A DNA stretch of 64,000 nt from Impatiens glandulifera (lineage: Eukaryota; Streptophyta; Magnoliopsida; Ericales; Balsaminaceae). The stretch is taken from positions 23,307,819 through 23,371,818 of the forward strand of contig NC_061868.1 of the NCBI RefSeq assembly GCF_907164915.1. Direction: 5' to 3'. Shown piece after piece: positions 48,365-57,639 of this stretch; positions within the stretch are counted from its first letter, which is position 1; the number at the start of each line of letters is the position of its first letter. Position numbers and translations under genes: made by a program. The notes under the pieces are model-generated. The model was not told the DNA's origin. It searched no databases and was given only the letters and a program-made list of their open reading frames with translations.

Positions 48365-49634
48365 TGTTAGATAAATTCAGACCGGTTCAAACAAACCTAA
48401 CTTAAACAAACCTTCCATGCAGGAACAAGGAACCGGACCGGATGAACAAAAGAACAAACTGAAGAAACCGAACCGGTCAAGCTACCAAACCGATCAAGAG
48501 TATTCGGAACGTGACCGCACAAAGGAAGAATCGGCCAAAGCTCAAAACCTGAACCATCAAACAGCCGATCATCCACAAGACAAGAATAACCGGAAGAAGT
48601 CCGGTTACTTCACTACCAAAAGACATTCGGCCAAGTCAAGCGGCCGACCAGTACAAGAAGACAATTTGGGTATCTGTTGAGAATGATACCAAAGAAACAG
48701 ACTGAATACTTCCATATCCATGCAAGTCTGAGGAAAGACTGTAGGCTGCAGAAAACAGTACTACCGGATCCTTCTACTTCGGGATAAGCCAGAAAGGAAA
48801 TCTTCAAAGTACAGACAACTGTCCAAACAGACAGTGCCTACATCAAGTAAAAGACAAACCCGGCAGGTTTGCCTTACAGACCGGCAGGTCTGAGACAGGA
48901 TACCAGGTCTGAGGAGACGACCGCAGGTCTGAGACACTGAATCACTGCACCTCTGATCAGCCAATCAAATTCAAGGTAGTGAAATATGACCGTTGGCATA
49001 TTTCACTTATAAAAGGAGGCAATTGCAGAAGAGTAAATGCGGGATATACATTGGGATAACGAAAGCTAAGAGCATTTATTACAAGTGATAACAGTGTGCT
49101 ATTCTAGAAAGCCTAAGTGTTGAAAGTTAAAGTGTGTTCTACAATTTCGGTGTAAATTGTAAGAGTATTATCGAGCAGAAAATAAGTCTCGATCGGCTTG
49201 TACTTGTATTCCTTAGTGAATATCCTTCTCGCGGTTTCGAGAGGAAGGGGTGACGTAGGAGTTTTATCTCCGAACATCCATAAAATCTGTTGTGTCATTT
49301 ACTTTCTGCAGGCTTCAGTATATAACCGACTAACTTAACCATACCGCTCCAAACCGAATCTATACTAACCATACCGAATATCCAGATTACCAAAACCGAC
49401 CCACCATCTCCAAATCTTCATCATCCGAAACCGACCGCACCTATCATACAAGTGTACCGCTTCAACCTGAAAGCAAACCTCTTCCGCGCTTGAACCTAGT
49501 TCAAGGGTTTGTGACAGGTTGTGTAGTATTGAAACCCCGATGTTAATCTCTAACCGGATTAACCACCACCCTACGAGTGAGAACCGCTATCCGGTCCAAC
49601 CCCCGGTCCACCAGCGGCGACCTAGATCCTAACA
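48365..49634 (+). mobile_element. 3' LTR (1270 bp)
   Basis: Same length and ends as the 5' LTR. Differences are single substitutions, mostly C/T or G/A. It carries the MSA-like box (48987-48997), TATA box (49008-49016), hairpin module (49223-49284) and palindrome (49489-49505). It would end the genomic transcript. Confidence 0.93.
48987..49016 (+). promoter_or_regulatory. 3' LTR core promoter copy
   Basis: MSA-like TGACCGTTGGC and TATAAAAGG as in the 5' LTR. From here it could drive transcription outward into the flanking repeat. Confidence 0.6.
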
Positions 49635-49639
49635 GTTTA
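49635..49639 (+). other. Target-site duplication, right copy
   Basis: GTTTA, identical to 35974-35978; the interrupted host monomer resumes directly after it. Confidence 0.9.
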
Positions 49640-51429
49640 TTAAATATATTTCCAACATCTCTTCCTCTTATGTTTATGACTATCTTTATTATGTAAATTA
49701 TTTTTAATATGTTTATGTATATGTCTCATTATTTTTCCTTACATATAATGAAATTAAATTATTATTTTAATGTTTAAAATTAGAATAAATGTAAATTATG
49801 ATAACCCAAACCAAAATAAAATTTCTTTAGATTTTAGAAAAATAAGTTTAAAATTTTTATTTATAATGTTAAAAAATAATGGTAAGAAATGACTATCAAG
49901 GATAATAAAAAAATGTTAAGAAATAACTTCTTAAACAACTAGTTACAACTTCAATCGGTCACTAATATTTAAAAAAAAATATTTATTAGATTAATATTAT
50001 TTTATTACTATATTTAATGTCATTAATTAAGAATAAATCGAATAAATTATTAATATTTTAAAACTCAAATCATCACATTACTATTATTGTTAATTATCAC
50101 ATTTATTTTTTTAATTAATTACCAAGTAAAATTAAAATATTTTCATTTAACAATACATTATTCATTGTCCTGAATTCTTCAATTCATTGTTAAATTTTAA
50201 TTTATTAATTTTAAAAGTAAAAACAATTATCCATTATTTTATGTAGACACACTGCACACATATTTATGTTATCTTAATATGGACAAAAATATTATTTGAC
50301 TTTATGTTATAATATAATTCAAATTTAAATATTTATTATATAAGATTAATATATATAATAACATATATTTTATTTAAAATATTCATAATTTTCATTTTTT
50401 TATAATTCATTTTTTAAAAATATGTTTAAAAACTTGTTGTGTTAATTTAAAATAAGCATGACGTGCATTATTATAAATAAATGTGTCAGAAATCTATTGT
50501 GTGATTGTTTGTGATATTGTGTCTTATTAGATGCTTAATTATAAAATATTAGCATGATGCATATAAAAATATTTTAAATTTCGGATAATAAATGAAAGTT
50601 ATTGTAAACTTTGGTATAAAATCAATATTAAATTTTTATTTAATTTTGAAAAATATTATCATATAATTTACCTAGTGTCCTTTTACATATATATATAATT
50701 GATTATCGGGCAAACATCCTCTCTTCCTCTTATGGCTATGACTTTCTTTCTTATCTAAATAATTTTTATTATTTTTAATATGTTTATTTAAATGTCTCAT
50801 TATTCTTATTTACTTATGATGAAATTAAATTATCATTTTAATATTTAATATTAAATAAATGTTAATTATCTTAACTAAAACAAAAATAAAAATTTTAAGA
50901 TTTTAGAAAGATAAATTTAAATTTTTTGTTTAAGATTTTAAAAAATGTATTCTATGAAATAACTATCCAGGATAATAAAAGAAAATGTGAAGAAATAATT
51001 TCAAACATTAATTTACCACTTTAATCAGTCACTAATATTTTTTAAAACAATTTTTTTATTAGATTAATATTATTTTAGTACTATATTTAATGTCAATAAT
51101 TAATAATAAATTAAATAAATTATTATATTTTTGAACTTAAATCATTAGATTATTGTTACTATTACTTTTATTTTTAATTTATTAATTAATTACAAAACAA
51201 AATTAAAATACTTTTATTAACAATTCATTATTCCATTATTTTAAGTAGTCACACACAACTTTTATTTCCACATATTTATGTTTTTTTATTATGGACAAAA
51301 ATATTATTTAACTTTATTTTATAATATAAAGAAATTTATTTATATAATTAAAATTTTATTAATTTTTATAATAAGATTACTATATATATAATAACATAAG
51401 TTTTACTTAATAGTTATTTCTATACTGCG
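49640..51429 (-). repeat. Reverse-oriented repeat monomers right of the retrotransposon
   Basis: The interrupted monomer continues, followed by a second one whose landmark is eroded (GATTATCGGGCAAACATCC near 50700). AT-rich, no coding signal. Confidence 0.6.
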
Positions 51430-52230
51430 TGGTGTGAGTATGATTTCAATGTATTCATAATTTTCATTTTTTATTATAATTCATTTATTATTATTCTTAA
51501 TATGTTATACTACTAAAATTAGATTTTAAAATTTTAATAATAAATCAATTTAAAAAAATATATATATATATATAATAAAAATATTATTTTTAAATTATAT
51601 ACTAAATAAAAAACTGTTATATTTAAATATTGTGTTAAGTTGTGATAGGTTATTTTTATAAATTGCATTCTTGATATAATTTGTATGATAGTCAAGATAC
51701 CGTCATTGTTTTTATGTTTTGTATCTGTGTTATAAAAGACAATATGTTTTTTATATAATTATTATTATGATTTATATTTTCAGTTAAGTATAGTAGACAC
51801 CTTATTTTTATACCCTATTTATAAGTAAAATTTGAACTTCTTAAATAAAAATATTAAAAATTAAACAAACTTAAAATAAAATTTTATTTTTTAATTTATT
51901 TTGTTTCGTGTTTTTTTTTTATTTTGAAAAAATAAAGAGATCACATTTTCCTTTTTGATTAATATTTGATTTTCCTGCTCTAGAGCTGCAAAGTTTTTTT
52001 GAGATCAAATTTGTGGATAAAAAAGGAAAAGAGAAGAGATCTGGATGAATATCTCTCTCCTCCATCAATAGCCATACGCCTCACATTCACTTGTGACTCC
52101 AAACTTATAGTAGATAGGTGTCTTATTTACCTTCGGATGAAACACGGGGACAAGAAATAACATATGAGTGGTCTATTTACTTTTTTGAATGACACGCTCA
52201 CAGATAATGATAAAGAGTGCGTAGTCATGT
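51430..52230 (-). repeat. Non-coding 3' flank of MULE unit, copy 4
   Basis: It contains GTAGACACC near 51793 and the CTCTCTCCTCCATC segment near 52050, as in the other copies. Homology stops near 52230, where an LTR-like insertion begins. Confidence 0.55.
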
Positions 52231-52269
52231 TTTTTAAGGTGTCTAATTGCTTTTATGAAGGTGCATCAG

Positions 52270-52800
52270 ACTTTGCTAACTTAGACGTGGTCTAAGCAGG
52301 CTAATTAGACGTGTAACGTAGTTAGACGTTGACGTCTAACTCCTTCAGACAAGTTTGAAGTGATACGTAGTTAGACGTTCTGTCTAACAGATATGTAGTT
52401 AGACATTTAGTCTAATAGATACGTAGTTAGACGTTCTTTCTAACAGATACGTAGATAGACGTTGCAGTCTAACAGATACGTAGTTAGACGTTTCAGTCTA
52501 ATAAATACCTAGTTAAACGTTGCAGTCTAACAAATATGTAGTTAGACGTTCAGTCTAATAGATACATAGTTAAACATTTAGTCTAACAGATACGTAGTTA
52601 GACGTTGTAGTCTAACTCTATTAAACGTGGTATTCTAATGGGTCATGTAGTTAGACGTTGTCGTCTAACTCCTTCAGACAAGTCTAAAGGGATGCGTAGT
52701 TAGACGTTGCAGTCTAACTCAATTAGACGTGTGGTCTAATGGAACACATTATTATACGTTGACGTCTAACTCCCTTAGACTAGGCAGTCTAACAGAGCAG
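52270..52800 (+). repeat. Palindromic minisatellite, ~28-30-bp unit
   Basis: About fifteen units of the form AGATACGTAGTTAGACGTT followed by CAGTCTAAC. GTTAGAC and GTCTAAC are inverted arms of seven bases around a short spacer, so each unit can fold or bind a dimer. Both spacer and unit length vary slightly. Confidence 0.75.
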
Positions 52801-53352
52801 TCCAATGCCTCGCTTTAGCAACCGTCTAAAGTTAGCATACGTCTACCCACGATCAACTAGCTAGCTGCTACTCTTCTCCATTCACTCATGTGTAGTCTGA
52901 CAAGCCAGCTAATTGCATCCAATGAACGAACGCCACGTACGCAAATGTCCTTCCAATGATTTATTTATCCAGTACAAGACAATATTAGATAGGATATCCG
53001 GCGCACTACCGATTCAGTACGGCCATGATCTATTTGCTCAGTGTCTGCTATACTGTTATCCTTTGGGTGACCTTCAAATGGACGCTTGCCACGTGTTCAT
53101 GAAGAAGATTCGACCGTAGGTGTCCTACTACAAATAGATGCTCAAGGAGAACGGTCGAATCAGCGGTTACTTTGCTCACTTTTACAATCTTACAAGCTTA
53201 CTCTTGCCTTCTAAGTTCAAGAGTGAAAGAATAAAAAACATTCTAGCTGAGAAAATATTGTTCTTAATATTGTAAGTTGAGTAGAGGTTGTTCTGTTCAA
53301 AAGAGTGTTAGCTAGATCAGTAAACTGTATTTGATTCAAAGAGTTTGTGAAT

Positions 53353-53408
53353 CCTTTCGGTTGAGGAAGAAGGGTGACGTAGGAGAGTTTGTTCCGAACA
53401 TCAATAAA
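53353..53408 (+). promoter_or_regulatory. Conserved LTR hairpin module
   Basis: CCTT/AAGG outer pairs are kept while the inner stem differs from the other families. GGGTGACGTAGGAG and GAACATCAATAAA follow. Confidence 0.45.
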
Positions 53409-53589
53409 CCACTCTCTATGTTCTTTACTTTCTGCCATTCATCTTTCATTGGTTCAAAGTTTCAAATCCGACGAACACTTCCGCCCTTAAAACCATTTCA
53501 AGAGTTCGAAGGATTTGTGAAGAATAGAAACAGATTTTAACTTCTAACATAGTTAAAATCGAATCGTTAATCATAAGTTGTTATCAATA

Positions 53590-54412
53590 GATGATCATAT
53601 CAGATCCCTTCTTAAATTTAAGGATATATAAATCATGGAAATTTCTTAAATCTTCTCCAATCTTTTTCCTTCCCATTGCTTCAATAGTGCATCTTTAGTA
53701 ATTGGAAAAGTTACAGTGTTTTTCCTTATGTAGTTTCCCCCAACTACATTTTCTCATTCTTTTATGCAGGTTTCCTCTACTTCAGTAGGCAATTTAAATA
53801 CAAATGGAGAATTCAGTACATCCACTCTTGTCTTTGTATTGGCCAAATAGATTTTCCCTTTATAGGCATGATCTTCTGACTTTTTTACATTGTTGATCTT
53901 TCAGACTTCATTAGTTTTCTATGTCGAGTTGCTCCTGAAAGTATATGACTTAGATTTAGGAGGCTTCATCAGCTCCTTCGTTGTAGTAACTGACCATTGA
54001 ACAATTTCTTCATATTCTTCTTTTTTCAGTAGATTCTAATATTGAAGATAGTGGATGTTGATTTGAATTGTAATTTACTGTGCTCTCACCATATTTATGA
54101 CAATTTGTCCCTTTTGGCATGCATAAAGAGCTTTGTAATATGATTCTTGAGCCCAAACATATTAGCTCTTTCATTATATCGTATCTTTCAAGCTCCTTCA
54201 TTATCCACATGTTTTCCTGCATTATTTTCAACATGAATTTTCTCAGTAATAGTCGGAGCAGATTGCTTACTTGTGTTGGTATCCTGCTGTTCTTTGATAA
54301 CTTCTTCAACAATTCATTCAATTTCTTTGATTACTGCTTCCTTAATTCTTTCTAGCACAAAATCCCTAACTTCTTTAGATTTATTACTTTTGTTCTTTCC
54401 CTTCCCCATATT
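53590..54412 (-). pseudogene. Unrecognised decayed coding sequence
   Basis: On the minus strand, an ATG near 54410 opens a lysine-rich start MGKGKNKSNKSKE and a helical stretch (VRDFVLERIKEAVIKE) before stops. Further on, another frame reads like real protein (TKTRVDVLNSPFVFKLPTE around 53790-53840, then NTVTFPITKDALLKQWEGKR near 53700). Frame changes and stops show it is dead. I do not recognise the family. It lies between an LTR-like block and a MULE remnant, so it may be captured gene sequence or part of another element. Confidence 0.35.
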
Positions 54413-54889
54413 GGTAGAAACAAAGTAATTGAAGAAACTCTAAGAGATATTCACAGTTAAACCGCAATCAAGGGAAAAATTCCAGTGGCTTACAAATGCA
54501 TAAGAAACCCTAGACTAGAGAAACTTATTGAACGACACAAGACAATACCGTGTTTCCCGTGTCGATCGTGTCGTGCCTCTTGGTTTATCGTGTCGCTTGT
54601 GCCATTCGTGTCGTGTTGCTTGTGCCGAACCCGCTCCATTTGATTAATGGTGATTTCGGCGACGATTTAGTGACTTACGGTATAAGACAATATTGTGCTT
54701 CCCATTCCGATCGTGATAAGTATTGATTTCCTATTACTAAACAAGGATGTAAGTAGGGATGACAGTTGGGTAGTTCGGTTTGCCATAATATATGATTAAT
54801 AACAACTATAAATATATATATATATATATATTATTATATGTATATAAAATGAATATAGATGACCTATGAAGGTATAGACTACTAGTTAA
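54413..54889. other. Unassigned stretch with CGTGTCG motifs and MULE-flank end
   Basis: 54530-54620 holds several imperfect copies of a CGTGTCG motif. From about 54780 the sequence matches the end of the MULE 3' flank (as at 30595-30690), including a TA run near 54812. No gene is seen. Confidence 0.4.
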
Positions 54890-55370
54890 AAAACCATTTA
54901 TGGTAACAAAAAATAATAACTATTAGTTCCGCCATTGATATTAATGGGGTAATACCAACAGTTTAAAAAATCGTTGACATAAAGGGGTTAATATCAACCA
55001 TTTTAAAACGGTTGATATTAACCCATCTATATTAATGGATTTTAAAGCTGATGATATTGTTCCACTCTATATTAACAATTTAAAAAATCGTTGATATTGA
55101 CCCCTCTATATCAACCGCTTTAAAAATCGTTGATATTGACCCCTCTATATCAACTGCTTTAAAAATCGTTGATATAGAGGGGGACAATATCAATGGCTTT
55201 AAAAACGGTTGATACAGAAGGGGTCAATATCAATGGTTTTTAAAACAGTTGATATCAAACGGATTAGTATCAACAAATTTTGAAACGGTTGATATAAAAT
55301 GGGTCAATATCAAACGTTTTAAAAATCGTTGATATTGAACAATATCAACCATTTTGAAATTTAATTTTTT
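54890..55370. repeat. Array of short hairpin repeats
   Basis: About nine or ten units of roughly 40-48 bases contain ATATCAACC..TTTTAAAA..GGTTGATAT. Each can form a stem around TTTAAA, and units alternate with GGGG/CCCC-containing spacers (GACCCCTCTATATC). The left border TAGACTACTAGTTAAAAAACC is reminiscent of CACTA-type transposon ends, but no matching right end was found. The array replaces the downstream part of MULE copy 3. Confidence 0.6.
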
Positions 55371-55439
55371 AAATTTTTTTTTAATTTATAACTTTAGTTA
55401 GTAATTTATAAATTTTTAATTTGTAAAAAAATATTAAAT

Positions 55440-56460
55440 TCAAATTTTATTACCATTATTCATTGATTGTTGATCTACCAAATAGTTCCATAACTCACTG
55501 AAGTCTTTCTTGATGTAACATTCAACTTTATCCAAAACTACTCTTTTGGCTTTATTCATCAAAGAACAACTCACATCACAATTTAAGTCCTCACTATAAA
55601 GTTTTTGAAGAGTTTTTGTGGAAATGTCTTTTTGAGTTAAAATTCTATTGCGAAATTTCATCTCAACTTACTTTGTAAAGACCAACATGTTCTTGTTATC
55701 AGAATAACAACGGTGCTTAGGACAATAACTCTTTACTATCCACTTTATTTTTCTTTCTATTTTGTCCTTATTTGCCAAAAAATACTAAGAACATCCTTCT
55801 TTGTTGCATTTCACCCTCATTGTGTAAGATTCTTGTTTAATTCATTTTAAATCAAGTCTGTAATCACATGAATAATCTCTTATAGCATCTTTTTTTTATA
55901 TGTTTTGATTTTAACATCATGCATACAATGAACCTCCATGCACCCTGAACAGAAGGGTTGAATTTAAATGAGAAGATTGTCGTCTCTTTACTCAATGAGA
56001 TATTACATCATCATCAAGCCCCTCATAATCACTTTCTTCACTACCACTCTATAAATAAATCTTGGGGTCACTTTTATCAAAATATTCAGAAACTTAATCT
56101 TAATCTTTTTCATCATCTATATCTATAGTATAATTTCACTCAACTTCAACATCCTCTTCATAAGTAAGGTCATCTTCTCCATCCTCATCTTCAACTAAAA
56201 ACTCACTTTCAACATCACATTAATCCTTAAGATTGCATTGAATTGGGAAATCTTCAATATCTTCTTCATAGTATTATTCTTCATCATTTTCAACCTCCAT
56301 ATTTTTAACATTCATCTTTATAACTTTGAGAGGTATATGAAGAAGACGTGATTGAATTCATAATCTTAGTGTATAAGTATTAACCTCAAGGCATGTCTCA
56401 AAGAGATTTAATAAACATACCACTGTTAATCATTATTAAAAGCCATTAATTGTGATTTGG
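55440..56460 (-). pseudogene. Mutator-like transposase pseudogene, copy 3 (N-terminal half)
   Basis: On the minus strand, the acidic N-terminal segment (56210-56440, same as the isolated frames at 32193 and 62372) is followed by an acidic serine-rich linker. A MuDR-type DNA-binding region follows: KKDAIRDYSCDYRLDLK, MRVKCNKEGCS and WIVKSYCPKHRCYS (about 55690-55900). Then comes the RNRILTQ to FSELWNYL segment. It ends at 55440 against the hairpin array, so the catalytic core and SWIM finger are missing. Several stops are present. This copy is what ties the N-terminal fragments to the MULE. Confidence 0.7.
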
Positions 56461-56630
56461 TGGATGTTAAAAAAACTCCAATTTTCCTTTATCTCTATAT
56501 TTTAGAGAAATCGCAAAATCCACTAAATTCTAAAAGCAAAATTGATTAGATATTCTTTACGATAGTGTACAACTCGAAGAAATCTGCAAAATATTAATAA
56601 AAATATAATATTAAATTAAAATAAGTTAAA
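56461..56630 (-). other. Upstream region of MULE copy 3
   Basis: Matches 32510-32700 and the reverse of 62180-62370; non-coding. It is cut at 56631 by the minus-strand LTR. Confidence 0.5.
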
Positions 56631-56846
56631 TGCTATGATCGAATACAATAGTAGAAGGGGGGTTGAATATTGTTTTTCTATTTTTCACTTAAATGCGATT
56701 TTAATCCTATTAGAGATTGAAAATCTGTTTCTATTCTTGAATAAATCGTAGCAAGCTCTTGAACGGTTTCAATTCTGAAAGATGCTTGTGGGATTTGAAG
56801 CGACAGATATAAGACTAAATGAAGCAATGAAAATACAACACAAGAT

Positions 56847-56903
56847 TTTATGGATGTTCGGAGATAAAACTCATATGTCACCCCTTCTTCTATTTCTAGA
56901 AGG
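56847..56903 (-). promoter_or_regulatory. Conserved LTR hairpin module (minus strand)
   Basis: On the minus strand CCTTCTA GAAA TAG AAG AAGG forms the bulged stem with a four-base loop, then GGGTGACATATGAG and GAACATCCATAAA. The inner pair is again changed on both sides. Confidence 0.5.
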
Positions 56904-56969
56904 ATTCCACTAGAAGACTTTGATTTGTATAGCCTCTACACAAACCCACTCAGATCACAAGTCTTAACA

Positions 56970-57470
56970 ATGTTATGGCCTAGTTTGTTAAAGGGTTGTA
57001 CTTGTTTTAATCCCCTCTTCAAGCCTAGTGGCAACAAGAGGTGAATATTCTCACCATAAGGTCCTGAGTTCGAGCCTGTCAGACGACAAATTCTGTGCCT
57101 AGTTAAATAATTAAGTGTGCTTGCGTGCTATATTCTTAATCCGTTGTTTAATTTATCAAATCCCCTCTTCTAGACTAACGACAACAAGATGTGAATATTC
57201 TCACCCTAAGGTCCTGGGTTCGAGCCCGTCAGGCGGCAAGTTTTGCGTCTAGTTTAATAGTTAAGTGTGTTTGCGGGCTACATGCTTAATCTATTGTCCC
57301 ATTTTTTGTCCGTGTGCGTTTCTTAGGCCAACATGGATTCTTCATGGCCATTGTGTGTTGACTTTGAGCAAATTGTTGTAAGCTCAATTTCAGTTCTTGT
57401 ACTCTTTTTACCATTTTCAGGTCTTTTTAATTAATGGCGTAAGCCATTTCTCAAAAAAAAACAATTGCAT
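56970..57470 (+). mobile_element. tRNA-derived SINE with duplicated head
   Basis: TGGCCTAGTTTG (56976-56987) resembles an RNA polymerase III A box, and GAGTTCGAGCC (57065-57075) a B box. About 150 bases later the B-box region repeats (GGGTTCGAGCCCG near 57218) with its flanks (AACAAGATGTGAATATTCTCACC). The element ends GTAAGCCATTTCTC followed by a run of A near 57457-57466. I could not find clean target duplications. Confidence 0.55.
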
Positions 57471-57639
57471 GTCTAAACTTTTAGCTCTCACACTATCTTG
57501 TTGAACAAAAAATGTTCTGTTCAACTTACAACAATAAAATCACTAACGAATTATACAAAAAGATTATCTCTCAATGTATATCGTCTCGTGTGTGCTTAAT
57601 GTAGAAACTTGCAAAGAACTTGAACGAATAACGCTTAAT

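Larger units (their letters stand above)
35979..49634 (+). mobile_element. Complete Ty1/copia-type LTR retrotransposon with three accessory genes (13,656 bp)
   Basis: It has two 1270-bp LTRs in direct orientation, a GTTTA target duplication, a primer-binding site, gag, pol in the order protease-integrase-reverse transcriptase-RNase H, three accessory genes and a polypurine tract. Integrase before reverse transcriptase places it in Ty1/copia. The large size and extra genes 3' of pol recall Sireviruses, but no envelope-type signal peptide or membrane segment is evident. The LTRs differ at about 15 sites with no length change, so insertion is recent. It is nevertheless defective: a frameshift early in gag, one stop inside pol, and frameshifts in A and B. 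It sits inside a 1.1-kb AT-rich repeat monomer. Confidence 0.93.
52231..53620 (+). mobile_element. LTR-like block of a related family, ends uncertain
   Basis: It has the conserved hairpin module (CCTTTCGG... GGGTGACGTAGGAG... GAACATCAATAAA, 53353-53408). AGAATAGAAACAGATTTT (53521-53538) is also found in the minus-strand LTR at 56660-56800. A TGTCTAATTG start at 52240 is possible, but no target duplication was found and the 3' end is not clear. Its 5' third is the palindromic minisatellite. It is probably a solo or truncated LTR. Confidence 0.5.

Noticed and set aside
52270..52800. CRISPR-like array of regularly spaced repeats
   Set aside because: Units abut directly with no unique spacers, the context is a plant LTR, and no cas genes are present. 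It is a minisatellite.
56976..57075. A tRNA gene
   Set aside because: A- and B-box-like motifs are present but too far apart, with no cloverleaf that I can fold, and an A-rich tail follows. A SINE head fits better.
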